Counted from the first letter of the stretch, positions 7,776-14,778 are shown. The stretch is DNA of 64,000 bases from Porticoccus sp002341315 (GCF_047634355.1 NZ_JBLIAL010000001.1); one strand, 5' to 3'. The notes: generated by a model from the sequence alone, not told the origin. Numbers and translations: made by a program.

Positions 7776-9239
7776 CTACTTCAAAAGACGAGCTCGGCTG
7801 GCCCAGAGCCCGGCGAGCCCAAGGAGGAAAAGGGGCAGTATCGCGGGTGTTGGCACTGGAGTCGCAAACCGGCTTGCGAGCGCTTCGGTGGAGAAGGGGC
7901 CATCAGAGGAAAAAGTCCATGTGGCGAAATTTATGAATTGCCCTGAAAGCACCTCGTTATTCAGGATTGCAAGGGAGAGACTGATCAGATCGTCGGTGAT
8001 CTCAAATGAGAGGAGGTCGGACAGCAGGTAGTCGTTCAAAAAAACGCTGTTGTTGCCTGCGCCGCCGTCGAAGATGCCGTTAATCAGCAGGCCCGAGGTC
8101 AGTCCCTCCACGGTTAGCAGGTCGTCACCCGCACCAAAGAACACATCGCCGAAGATCTTGCTGTCGCCCGAGACCAGCAGACTGCTATCGCCCTGTTCGG
8201 GGGCAAGCTGGATGGCGGTGCCGGATCGGCCACGCAGGGTGCCGCTGTTCTCGATGGTGATTTCGGAGGTGCTGGCCTCATCCGTACCGATGGCGCGGAC
8301 ACCTTCGATATAGCCTTCGTTGATGATGGTCAGTGGGCCCGCGGGGCGGACATCGCCCTGTGTGGGCTCGAACAATGTATCCACATCGATGCCGCTGCCG
8401 CCATCCATTGAATCACTCGCGGACCCGGTGGAGACAATCACACCGGTGGCATGGTTGTGCACCCGCCCCTCGTCGATGTCGATCCCGTCATCGGTGCCGA
8501 GAATCACACCGTGGTTATCCGCCGTCCCGCTGGCGAACTGCACACCGTCTTCGTCGTCGGTCGCCATCGAGCCGTCTATAGACCAGCTGCGGGTCGTCGC
8601 GTCCCATTCCAACCCACGGAGGGCAATGGTGCCATGATTCTCAATGGTGAAATCCTCACGCGCTTCGACCACTTCCTCGCCGCCCCGTAGTGTGCCGTGG
8701 TTAATCACGGTGCCGCCCGGTCCGCGGCTCTGGATGGCGCGGCCTTCCGTGCTTTCGATCAGGCCGTAATTGGTGATATTAGCGTTTTCCAGTTCGTCGC
8801 CATTGTCCAATCGGACGGCCTGATTGCGCGCGAGGATCTCACCGCTTTCCCGATTGATCAGGGTGAAATTGTCAGCATCGTCCTGAAGGCGGATACCCCG
8901 GTCACCGCCACGGATCGTGCCGGAATTGTCGACCGTCAGGTTAGCACCTGTGCCCCGGATCGCATCATCGTCGCCGCTTTCGATCAGGCCCTGATTGTCG
9001 ACCGACTGATCCGAGCCGCCCAGTTGCATCGGGCGTCCTTCCGTGCGGACGATCTGCGCATCGCTTTCAACGGTCACTGACAGGTTATTCCGGTCATCGT
9101 CAATATTGCCACTGTCTGCCGCGGTGCAGGTCAGCGTCGGGGAATCGACAGTGCCACCTTCAATGCATTGCTCCGCCATTGCTGGCACGCTGGACCAGGC
9201 CAGTGCTGCAGCGAGCACCAATTTATGGGTATTTTTCAC
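7776..9239 (-). CDS. Repeat-rich exported protein with VPxPA-type C-terminal sorting tail
   Basis: About 487 residues. Signal peptide (VKNTHKLVLAAALAWSSVPAMA), then a long stretch of loosely repeating units of the form xxNxGxIxG (DNQGLIESGDDDAI, DNSGTIRGGDRGIRL, INEGYIEGVRAIG). This suggests a right-handed beta-helix like autotransporter passengers. An Asp/Gly block (FFGAGDDLLTVEG, FDGGAGNN) follows. The C-terminus reads VPTPAILPLFLLGLAGLWA then RARLLK, close to the VPxxxP/VPLPA class of exosortase signals rather than classical PEP-CTERM. There is no beta-barrel domain. GTG at 9239 is chosen because GGAGG (9245-9249 complement) lies 5 bases before it and the signal peptide fits. A palindrome (CATCAG-CA-CTGATG, 9265-9278) lies just upstream and could be an operator. 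Sorting class is inferred. Confidence 0.75.
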   Translation of the reverse strand: MKNTHKLVLAAALAWSSVPAMAEQCIEGGTVDSPTLTCTAADSGNIDDDRNNLSVTVESDAQIVRTEGRPMQLGGSDQSVDNQGLIESGDDDAIRGTGANLTVDNSGTIRGGDRGIRLQDDADNFTLINRESGEILARNQAVRLDNGDELENANITNYGLIESTEGRAIQSRGPGGTVINHGTLRGGEEVVEAREDFTIENHGTIALRGLEWDATTRSWSIDGSMATDDEDGVQFASGTADNHGVILGTDDGIDIDEGRVHNHATGVIVSTGSASDSMDGGSGIDVDTLFEPTQGDVRPAGPLTIINEGYIEGVRAIGTDEASTSEITIENSGTLRGRSGTAIQLAPEQGDSSLLVSGDSKIFGDVFFGAGDDLLTVEGLTSGLLINGIFDGGAGNNSVFLNDYLLSDLLSFEITDDLISLSLAILNNEVLSGQFINFATWTFSSDGPFSTEALASRFATPVPTPAILPLFLLGLAGLWASRARLLK

Positions 9240-9507
9240 GTATGCCTCCAAGACTGATCATTAACATCAGCACTGATGCTAGAGGTCTATCGTGACAACC
9301 CGATGAATCTTGTATGACAGCGCTGTAGGCCACGGCGTTTCAGAAACCGGGCACAACGCGATGGCTGAAAGGGAAAACCCACCAACGGTCAATACTCAAT
9401 GACCAGAACTTCGTAACACTCTTCTATCGCGGGAAAAAGTATTTTGGCATGCCGCCACCTCCTGAGTTATCAGAAGGTATCCATCAAAACGGGGTAGAAC
9501 CCATTGT
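9240..9507. other. Upstream region of the beta-helix protein gene
   Basis: About 270 bp. It holds the ribosome site GGAGG (9245-9249, complement) and the 14-bp palindrome 9265-9278. I looked for a -24/-12 promoter like those before the two PEP-CTERM genes and found none with correct spacing. The part next to the IS relic may be older IS sequence but is not recognisable. Confidence 0.4.
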
Positions 9508-9645
9508 ATAGACGCCGTATCACATATTATTAAATATATAGAATTCTATAATCGAGAGCGTTTGCACTCATCGCTGGGCTACCAATCCCCCGAAGAATAT
9601 GAAAAGGGATGTGCGTAAAGTGTTCACTAAAGTGGTGCAAGTTCA
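9508..9645 (+). mobile_element. Relic of an IS3-family element (transposase C-terminus plus right end)
   Basis: The plus strand encodes HIIKYIEFYNRERLHSSLGY, then QSPEEYEKGCA and a TAA at 9616-9618. The YNRxRxHSxLGYxSPxxYE signature is the C-terminus of IS3-family OrfB (DDE) transposases. The stop is followed at once by a terminal-repeat-like segment (9623-9645) ending AGTTCA. The first part of the gene and the left end are gone. A near copy of the end segment (20 of 23 bases) occurs at 49539-49561. The relic lies exactly where the last attC site of the cassette array should be, so the insertion probably truncated the array. Confidence 0.75.
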
Positions 9646-9682
9646 GCGCGCTTTTTGCGCGAAGTTGATTGATTCGTTATGC
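9646..9682 (-). repeat. Truncated attC-like site (array distal end)
   Basis: Read on the minus strand, GCATAAC (9676-9682) has the form of an R'' core site and overlaps the stop of the DUF2726 gene, just as the other attC sites overlap their genes. A short GCGC-rich hairpin follows, but the opposite GTTA core is missing and the IS3 relic begins there instead. Confidence 0.45.
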
Positions 9683-10342
9683 AATTGATTTTGCGATGTA
9701 GCGACATTTTGGAAACGCGCTGCATGCGAGAAATTCAGCGCCCTCATGTTCTCCCTTTCTCGCAACCTTCTTGATGAGTGGAGCAGAGCATTTTGGGCAC
9801 ACCTGTCTTTCTTCCACTTCGGCTTGAGGTGTTTCCGGCAACGAAGGTTCCTCCGACGCGTCATCTGGTGGATCGAAAAGGGCACCCCTCACTTGGCTTA
9901 TGTTGTAAGTTGCTGCGGCTTTGAAACGATGTAAAGGTAACCCGGCAGCAGAACATGCGCTTTCAAGAAAACGATCGCGATCCTGACGCTTTCCTTTGGA
10001 GTGCGATTTATCATCTAACTCAATTGCGGCCAAAACGGAAAGGGTTTCAGGAGAGCAAATAACGTAATCGAAGTGCTTGGAAGAGATACGATTGAACGCC
10101 TTTTGCCAATTGCTTCTTCCCATGCCTTTGGAAGGGCAGATGATATCGGCTACACGCACCTTTCCGAAAACAACCGCCTGACCTTCGGCAGCTTGGCTTA
10201 GAACACCGAAGAAAGATCTTTCAGCGGGCGAAAATAACGACTCGTTTTTCTCGTACGAGAATTCATCCGTTAGACCTCTTTGTTTTGTAAGTATTACTAG
10301 CACTACGAGGGCAAGAAGAGCCAGCAATATCAACCATTCCAT
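9677..10342 (-). CDS. DUF2726 protein with C-terminal topoisomerase-type zinc finger
   Basis: This 221-residue protein has an N-terminal membrane anchor (MEWLILLALLALVVLVILT) and a DUF2726 domain (about residues 35-150). The latter contains LSPAE-like FSPAERSFFGVL, FDYVICSPETLSVLAAIELDDKSH and a DRDRFLESACSAAGLPLHRF block. This fold resembles restriction-endonuclease-like domains (D...ExK: IELDDKSH). The C-terminus has a four-cysteine zinc finger (CPKC...CSAFPKC) like those of topoisomerase I tails. AAGGA lies 6 bases before the ATG at 10342. It is the last cassette of the attC array; the stop lies inside a truncated attC. A nucleic-acid role is likely; the exact function is unknown. Confidence 0.75.
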   Translation of the reverse strand: MEWLILLALLALVVLVILTKQRGLTDEFSYEKNESLFSPAERSFFGVLSQAAEGQAVVFGKVRVADIICPSKGMGRSNWQKAFNRISSKHFDYVICSPETLSVLAAIELDDKSHSKGKRQDRDRFLESACSAAGLPLHRFKAAATYNISQVRGALFDPPDDASEEPSLPETPQAEVEERQVCPKCSAPLIKKVARKGEHEGAEFLACSAFPKCRYIAKSIA

Positions 10343-10358
10343 GTCGTTTCCTTTTTAT

Positions 10359-10430
10359 GCATAACGCACGCAACACCGGACAATTTGGAGCGCAGCGGAA
10401 AATTGTTCCGTGTGATTGCGCTTGTTAAGC
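10359..10430 (-). repeat. attC-like recombination site 1
   Basis: On the minus strand it starts GCTTAACAAGCGCAA (10430 downwards) and ends GCGTTATGC (10359-10365 complement). It thus has the R'' (RYYYAAC) and R' (GTTRRRY) cores and the usual TAACAA run, and the middle can fold on itself. The stop codon of the upstream cassette gene (10425-10427) lies in R''. About 72 bp. Confidence 0.75.
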
Positions 10431-11522
10431 ATTGTCTCGATACTCCATGATCTCAGGAAAGCCATTTGATGCAATGAAATTTAACAGACAATATCGAATG
10501 AAACGCTCTAAGCCTAGAAACGTTGGTGCCTTCTCTAGTATTTTTGAGAAGTCCTTATCACTAACTACGGGGCGACCAAGCTGGAGATCAGTGTGATGAC
10601 CTCTAGGCTGAATCCAGTTTCCAAAAGGGACTCCAGTGTGAACATACTTGCTACGTAAATCGTATGCTGCACCGATACTTCGCTCAATTAGATCAGCCTT
10701 AAAAAATCCAAACTCTACATCGGACTCCCTAGACTCAAAAAAACTCCGATCAACCAACGAGCAGAGAGACTTCACAAACCCGCTCTTAATGCCTAATAGT
10801 CGACTCAAAAGTTGCCTAGATATCTTCTCTCCGTTCTCAAGCTCACTCTCAATAGTATTTAGGACGCCCAATATCTGTTGATCTAATATTTCTTCCTTTT
10901 CATATTTGAAAAATGCTGCAAGTATTTCCCCTGACGTAATCAAGTGTAGATACGCTACTTCAGGCTCATGCTCCACAGTCTGAAGTGCCTGCATATAGAA
11001 CTTACACGCGGCATTCAATTTCGCTTGGAGGTCAGGATCAATATCTGAACCTGTCAAAATTCTCGATAAAGGAGAAAAGTTAGAAAGATTTAGTGGGATT
11101 TTGAAGCAGCTTCGTTGTTTTTGTGTGTTAAACGGCAGCTTTGGATTGCATATGCTGCTATACGCAGACAAATCAGGGGTGTTGTAAAAACCGCTGCCTT
11201 CTACCAGCCCATGACAGTCAAACCGTTTTCCAAATAAGACTGATAAGTATGAACACACAATCTCTCCGACAGGAGAATAATCAGGAATTGCAATGCCAGC
11301 TTCTTTTTTATGTGGCTCAGTTTGAAAAGCAATAATAAACCCTGACCTAGATACCGGATTTTCCTCCATCCTGATTGCACCAGATGAATTTGTAAAATTC
11401 TGCCAAGCATGAGAGATCAAAATATTATCACTTACAAACTCACCAACCATTCTACTAGTCGTTGAAATAAGTATCTTATGAATTGTTTCATCAGGCTGTA
11501 ATGGGTGCTTAGAACTATTCAT
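10425..11522 (-). CDS. Cassette-borne protein with Apea-like HEPN region
   Basis: This 365-residue soluble protein has no signal peptide. The C-terminal half is helical and carries YDLRSKYVHTGVPFG near residue 300, resembling the Rx4-6H core of Apea-like HEPN domains, which in many defence or toxin proteins form a metal-independent RNase site. The N-terminal half (residues 1-170) matches nothing I know. This arrangement (unknown sensor part plus HEPN) is seen in abortive-infection proteins, but the assignment here rests on one motif. AT-rich codons set it apart from the core genome. It is a single-gene cassette between attC sites 1 and 2, with no partner gene. Confidence 0.55.
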   Translation of the reverse strand: MNSSKHPLQPDETIHKILISTTSRMVGEFVSDNILISHAWQNFTNSSGAIRMEENPVSRSGFIIAFQTEPHKKEAGIAIPDYSPVGEIVCSYLSVLFGKRFDCHGLVEGSGFYNTPDLSAYSSICNPKLPFNTQKQRSCFKIPLNLSNFSPLSRILTGSDIDPDLQAKLNAACKFYMQALQTVEHEPEVAYLHLITSGEILAAFFKYEKEEILDQQILGVLNTIESELENGEKISRQLLSRLLGIKSGFVKSLCSLVDRSFFESRESDVEFGFFKADLIERSIGAAYDLRSKYVHTGVPFGNWIQPRGHHTDLQLGRPVVSDKDFSKILEKAPTFLGLERFIRYCLLNFIASNGFPEIMEYRDNA

Positions 11523-11545
11523 AAATTCTCAGATTCGAATTGGAT

Positions 11546-11593
11546 GCTTAACGCCCAAAGCAGCGGTTAATCCGCTGCCTTTGATTGTTATAT
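11546..11593 (-). repeat. attC-like recombination site 2
   Basis: Minus strand: ATATAACAATCAAAG at the gene side and GGGCGTTAAGC at the far side. A strong inner hairpin (GCAGCGG, loop, CCGCTGC) lies between them with one unpaired base in the flanking CAAAG/CTTTG arms. It is short for an attC (about 48 bp) but has both cores. Confidence 0.65.
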
Positions 11594-11696
11594 TTTTTGG
11601 TGATTTGAATGGAAGGCGTGGAAAAGATAATTACTGAGTCACGAGCAAAAGACCCAAGTATATTTAGCGATATTTCTGATGATGAACTGACGGCCA
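11594..11696. other. Short non-coding part of cassette
   Basis: About 100 bp between attC 2 and the stop of the 139-residue cassette gene. A plus-strand frame (11609-11941) crosses it, but most of that frame is antisense to the cassette gene, and the cassette gene has the better ribosome site. Confidence 0.35.
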
Positions 11697-12116
11697 TTAT
11701 TGCTCCTCGTCTTCTTCCTTCGATACTAGAGGGAACGGAATTACATTTGTGGGAAGTTCCTGACTCGGATTGGCATCTGGGCTTTGTTTTTGAGCCTCCT
11801 TGCTGGACTCAAAAGACTGAAATGACTCATAAAGCACCTTTGCTGCACTGCGAAGGCTTTCGTGAGAATGAGAATTTTCGCTTGCGATGGCTTTGCAGTA
11901 TGCGAAAAGCGATTTGTAGTTTTCTTGGTTTTGGCAGATAAAGTTTATGAGCAGGCTAGATTGTGCTGACTGTGAAGCAAGAAGCGCTCTTTGTCTCAAT
12001 AGTTCGCCTCTGCACCAATTTATAATGGGGATAAATGACTTGCAGTCATCAGCAAAGGTTTCAATATTCTTTTCTGTTGAGGCGAGGCGGGCAAGTATTT
12101 CAGTTTCTTTGCTCAA
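11697..12116 (-). CDS. Cassette-borne helical protein of unknown function
   Basis: 139 residues, without signal peptide or membrane segment. The first two thirds are helical (ETEILARLASTEKNIETFAD...) and could form a coiled coil or helical bundle. The tail is Ser/Glu/Pro-rich and ends KEEDEEQ. The start is TTG at 12116, chosen because AAGGAG lies 6 bases before it (12124-12129, complement) and attC 3 ends just upstream. No family recognised. It is the only gene of its cassette, between attC 2 and attC 3. Confidence 0.55.
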   Translation of the reverse strand: MSKETEILARLASTEKNIETFADDCKSFIPIINWCRGELLRQRALLASQSAQSSLLINFICQNQENYKSLFAYCKAIASENSHSHESLRSAAKVLYESFQSFESSKEAQKQSPDANPSQELPTNVIPFPLVSKEEDEEQ

Positions 12117-12136
12117 GGCTGACTCCTTGGATAAAA

Positions 12137-12195
12137 ATATAACGCTCCGCTAATGTGCGCCGCCCGCGGCGTCACCATTTAGCGGTTTGTTAGCA
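12137..12195 (-). repeat. attC-like recombination site 3
   Basis: Minus strand: TGCTAACAAACCGCTAAATG at the gene side and TTAGCGGAGCGTTATAT at the far side. The arms CCGCTAAATG and TTAGCGG pair, with an inner GCCGCGGGCGGC core. Both R'' and R' cores and the TAACAA run are present; 59 bp. The last codons and stop (12150) of the brnA gene lie inside the site. Confidence 0.8.
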
Positions 12196-12419
12196 GCTTC
12201 AGCTTGCAAACGCTCAACCAGCCAGACCTTTATGATCGACTGCCGTGTAACACCAATACGAGCCGCTTCACGATCCAACGACTCTACTACCCATGAGGGA
12301 AAGTCAACATTTATGCGCTTCTGTTCCTGGTTGGCACGACGCGCCGTGGACAAGTCAAGATCATCAATGATGTCCTTCTTACCTTGGTCAAATTTCTTGT
12401 CAAAATCTTTAGCTTTCAT
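12150..12419 (-). CDS. brnA: BrnA-family antitoxin of a type II toxin-antitoxin pair
   Basis: An 89-residue protein: an N-terminal toxin-binding part (MKAKDFDKKFDQGKKDIIDDLD) followed by a ribbon-helix-helix DNA-binding domain (RINVDFPSWVVESLDREAAR then IGVTRQSIIKVWLVERL). BrnA antitoxins bind BrnT and repress their own promoter. The gene overlaps the 3' end of brnT by 11 bp, the usual toxin-first order of BrnTA. The last 15 or so residues (NKPLNGDAAGGAH) are encoded by the attC site, so the tail differs from that of chromosomal relatives. Cytoplasmic; probably autoregulated. Confidence 0.85.
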   Translation of the reverse strand: MKAKDFDKKFDQGKKDIIDDLDLSTARRANQEQKRINVDFPSWVVESLDREAARIGVTRQSIIKVWLVERLQAEAANKPLNGDAAGGAH

Positions 12420-12672
12420 ACAGCTCTACCTCTCTTATGCGAGAGCGCCTCACAGAAATGAGCCGAATTGCTCCATTTCTATAAGTGATGACGGCAGACC
12501 AGTGTTTCTGTCCTATAAGACCTATGACCAAAAATCGAGGCTCATCGTCCGATTTAGCCTGGATTTCCAGCAGGTTAGGGTCCTTCCACAGAGCCTGAGC
12601 ATCCACAAAGTCAATTCCATGCTTTTCTAGATTGGCTCGGCTTTTGTCGTCATCATACTCGAAGTCGCTCAT
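12409..12672 (-). CDS. brnT: BrnT-family ribonuclease toxin
   Basis: 87 residues of the BrnT (RelE-fold RNase) family. Hallmarks are FEYDDDKSRANLEKHGIDF at the N-terminus, FLVIGLIGQKHWSAVITYR in the middle, and the C-terminal IRLISVRRSRIREVELYES with the catalytic arginines and final Tyr. BrnT cleaves RNA and blocks translation; BrnA neutralises it. Full length for the family. It is the first gene of a two-gene cassette, started by an ATG at 12672 with a weak ribosome site after attC 4. Likely function: keeping the cassette array in the genome or stress response. Confidence 0.88.
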   Translation of the reverse strand: MSDFEYDDDKSRANLEKHGIDFVDAQALWKDPNLLEIQAKSDDEPRFLVIGLIGQKHWSAVITYRNGAIRLISVRRSRIREVELYES

Positions 12673-12729
12673 GAGTATAAAATATCCCTTTTTTACTCAT
12701 TTAGCAAGAGAGGTGGAATTTTGGGTGGC

Positions 12730-12810
12730 TGCTAACGCCCACATAAAAGGCGCGCCGTCAGGTGCGTCCAGCGTAACGAAGTGGAGCGATTTTTGATGTG
12801 CTTGTTAACC
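12730..12810 (-). repeat. attC-like recombination site 4
   Basis: Minus strand: GGTTAACAAGCACATC at the gene side (R'' at 12804-12810) and GATGTGGGCGTTAGCA-like end (plus strand TGCTAACGCCCACAT at 12730-12744). Arms GCACATC and ATGTGGGC pair. 81 bp. The stop of the upstream gene (12805-12807) lies in R''. Confidence 0.78.
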
Positions 12811-13401
12811 ATTACCGATAGCCATATATGCTAACCAAGCCCCTTTACCAAATAAAACATAGGAGGCAACTACCGATAAGATCGCAACTACATGGGCGGC
12901 AACCCCAATTTTAGTGCTATAGCGGCCGAACTCACCACCATAGCCCGCCTGAGAAAAATATGAAAAACCAGCCGCAACTGCGGCAGACAAAACACCATAG
13001 ACGAAACAAGCCAAAGAGTCAGGAATTAAACAAAATAGTGACTCATACTTTTCTCTGCGCCCCCATATATTTCCGGCAAATGCGAGCATTGCCACAGCTG
13101 CACCGCCATTAATTAATAAAGAGCTCTTTAGTGCGGATTGTCCCGTGGTAATTGTGGCTCTAAGCATTTCCAGATCAAATTCATGGCGCTGCTGCCTTGA
13201 AGCCACCCAGGAATTTAAGTCGGCTTTATACGCAGCCATTGCTGCTTCGCCCGCTGCAACATCCTCTGGAGTTTTATTTGCCATTTCTTCAAGACGAGCA
13301 ATGTATGCCTCCAATGATTCAATGGAGATTTGTTGCACATCATTTTCTTTGGATGATGCGATCGTAGACTTAATTGTTTGTAGGATCTCAGATGCTTTCA
13401 T
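12805..13401 (-). CDS. Cassette-borne membrane protein of unknown function
   Basis: This 198-residue protein has a cytoplasmic N-terminal helical part (residues 1-100, Glu/Ala-rich, coiled-coil-like: SIESLEAYIARLEEMANKT). Three predicted membrane helices follow at about 105-122 (LLINGGAAVAMLAFAGNIW), 130-155 (LACFVYGVLSAAVAAGFSYF) and 170-192 (VAAHVVAILSVVASYVLFG). No family recognised, though the layout resembles small membrane effectors of phage defence and cassette proteins of Vibrio arrays. The ATG at 13401 lies three bases from the attC 5 core with no visible ribosome site, so translation may start without a leader or by coupling. Confidence 0.6.
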   Translation of the reverse strand: MKASEILQTIKSTIASSKENDVQQISIESLEAYIARLEEMANKTPEDVAAGEAAMAAYKADLNSWVASRQQRHEFDLEMLRATITTGQSALKSSLLINGGAAVAMLAFAGNIWGRREKYESLFCLIPDSLACFVYGVLSAAVAAGFSYFSQAGYGGEFGRYSTKIGVAAHVVAILSVVASYVLFGKGAWLAYMAIGNG

Positions 13402-13403
13402 AT

Positions 13404-13478
13404 GGTTAACGCCAAGGTTTGGGGCGCGCCACGCAGTGGTGCGTCCCAGCCGAAGGCGACAACACCGCCTTGTTAGGC
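13404..13478 (-). repeat. attC-like recombination site 5
   Basis: Minus strand: GCCTAACAAGGCGGTGTTG at the gene side (R'' 13472-13478) and CCTTGGCGTTAACC at the far side (R' 13404-13410). Arms AAGGCG and CCTTGGC pair; an inner GCGCCACG/CAGTGGTGCG hairpin is present. 75 bp. Confidence 0.8.
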
Positions 13479-13481
13479 TTT

Positions 13482-13967
13482 TTAAAATGGATATTCATAA
13501 CTGCCGTCATTAAACTTGATAGTTACACCCTGACTCGAGATTTCTACTTCTTTAGCACCCTTGCTTTTGGCGATGGAGGCGACTTCTTTTGCGGTTACAC
13601 TGGGATCATTCTCGAAAAGAATCGTTAAAGTACTTGATGGGGCGCAATCAGCAAATATTCCATTTGCTGTAAGTCGTAGATACGCAAGCGGCGAACCCCC
13701 ATCTAATGTCTTCCACTCACCTATTGACACCAATGTTGCCATGCCTACTGGGCCATCATATAAGGAACCAGTTTCATCAAATTTGACTATATCAATATCA
13801 AGTTCGTATGGCTGAGATGAGCTCGTATTAAGGTAATGACTTTTTGCACGATTAATCGTATCGACACACTCAGTAAGCACGGGAATTCTCAGCTCTGCTC
13901 TAGGTTCATCTTTAGAAGAGCACCCAAACAAAGTTGCGACCAAGAATAAAACTACAATCTGTCTCAT
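13482..13967 (-). CDS. Cassette-borne lipoprotein of unknown function
   Basis: 161 residues with a lipoprotein signal peptide (MRQIVVLFLVATLFGC, lipobox LFGC) followed by SSKDEP. The Ser at +2 predicts outer-membrane sorting. The mature part is mixed alpha/beta with one other cysteine pair candidate (TECVDTI, IFADCAPSS). The end is rich in beta strands (EVEISSQGVTIKFNDGSYEY). No family recognised. Single-gene cassette between attC 5 and attC 6; the stop is 4 bp from the attC 5 core. Confidence 0.6.
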   Translation of the reverse strand: MRQIVVLFLVATLFGCSSKDEPRAELRIPVLTECVDTINRAKSHYLNTSSSQPYELDIDIVKFDETGSLYDGPVGMATLVSIGEWKTLDGGSPLAYLRLTANGIFADCAPSSTLTILFENDPSVTAKEVASIAKSKGAKEVEISSQGVTIKFNDGSYEYPF

Positions 13968-13980
13968 AATCTTGAGTGAA

Positions 13981-14058
13981 GCCTAACGCCGCGCACACCG
14001 GCGCGAGCTTGCGAGCGTCCGGCAGCCGGAGGCTGCGTAGTGCTGCGCTTGGTTATGT
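13981..14058 (-). repeat. attC-like recombination site 6
   Basis: Minus strand: ACATAACCAAGCGCAGC at the gene side and GCGCGGCGTTAGGC at the far side. R'' is 14052-14058 and R' is 13981-13987, a full GTTRRRY match. The centre folds through CTCCGG/CCGGAG-type arms. 78 bp, the clearest site of the array. Confidence 0.82.
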
Positions 14059-14076
14059 GTTGATGCTGCCACCACC

Positions 14077-14484
14077 CTAGTTCGACAGATTGAGCTGCCA
14101 CGACACGCCATATCTATCATTCAGCCATCCAAATTTTTGGCTAAAGCCGTAGTTATCCAAAGGCATTAGCTCTGAACCACCTTCGGCGAGGGCCCGAAAT
14201 GCCTTCTCTATTTCGCTCATTGATTCACACTCAACGTACAATGACATGGAGGGTGTAAAGGTAAATTGGTGGTCAAGATGGCTGTCTAGCGCCATGAATT
14301 CGGTGCCGTTTATCGTAAACCTAGCCATCTTGGCAGAACCTTCTGGTTCATGCTCGCCAGCTTCGTAGCGCTGAAGATCAATGATCTCTGAACCAGGGAA
14401 TAGAGAGGTATAGAACTTGATCGCCTCCTCTGCTTTCCCAGCCTGCTCTCCGACAAACATGAGCGAGGTCTTAATGGATTTCAT
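14077..14484 (-). CDS. VOC-family (PhnB-like glyoxalase fold) protein
   Basis: About 135 residues of the vicinal oxygen chelate superfamily, closest to the PhnB/'3-demethylubiquinone-9 3-methyltransferase' subgroup (a misnomer kept in databases). It has MKSIKTSLMFVGEQAGKAEE, AIKFYTSLFPGSEIIDLQRY, GTEFMALDSH and NYGFSQKFGWLNDRYGVSWQ. The last two blocks hold the usual family signature; the enzymatic role is generally unknown. The ATG at 14484 is chosen because GGAGG lies 6 bases upstream. It is the proximal cassette gene on the minus strand, followed by attC 6. VOC genes are common integron passengers. Confidence 0.8.
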   Translation of the reverse strand: MKSIKTSLMFVGEQAGKAEEAIKFYTSLFPGSEIIDLQRYEAGEHEPEGSAKMARFTINGTEFMALDSHLDHQFTFTPSMSLYVECESMSEIEKAFRALAEGGSELMPLDNYGFSQKFGWLNDRYGVSWQLNLSN

Positions 14485-14508
14485 CTGTTCCTCCGTTCTA
14501 GTTTGCAC

Positions 14509-14557
14509 ACATAACAGTACGTTAATGATGGCTTTGCCATCATAATAATTATTAGAG
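14509..14557 (-). repeat. Degenerate attC-like site (array proximal end)
   Basis: On the plus strand ACATAAC (14509-14515) fits one core. The inner hairpin ATGATGGC-TTT-GCCATCAT is perfect, but the other core reads ATTAGAG instead of GTTAGAG. It may be a mutated attC that bounds the array; an unrelated hairpin is possible. Confidence 0.35.
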
Positions 14558-14647
14558 TGGATTCCTTATAATTCTCAGCACTCAAAATAATCCCCTTTAA
14601 CTTATTGAATAAAAAACTGTTATTTTTCATATTGGGATGAGTATTTT

Positions 14648-14673
14648 ATTAAAGAGGGCTTTCCCTCTTTAAT
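14648..14673 (-). terminator. Terminator-like hairpin after the radical SAM gene
   Basis: Arms ATTAAAGAGGG (14648-14658) and CCCTCTTTAAT (14663-14673) pair perfectly around a 4-base loop. The arms themselves provide U-rich tracts on both strands. It separates the cassette array from the core gene at 14779. The rest of 14558-14778 holds only a small GAAGCC/GGCTTC hairpin at 14744-14757. Confidence 0.6.
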
Positions 14674-14778
14674 TCTACTGCTATTTACGATGAGGGGTGC
14701 GACAGGTTCTACGGATAAGATTGGCATGGCGAAATCTCCCTTTCCTGAAGCCTTGGCTTCGTTTATACAAGTTAATTA

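Noticed and set aside
9240..9507. Sigma-54 promoter before the VPxPA-type protein
   Set aside because: Several TGG...GC pairs were checked; none has GG-N10-GC spacing with good flanks.
11609..11941. 110-codon plus-strand frame in the cassette array
   Set aside because: It opposes the 139-residue cassette gene, which has AAGGAG, the array orientation and correct attC spacing. Most of this frame reads as antisense noise.
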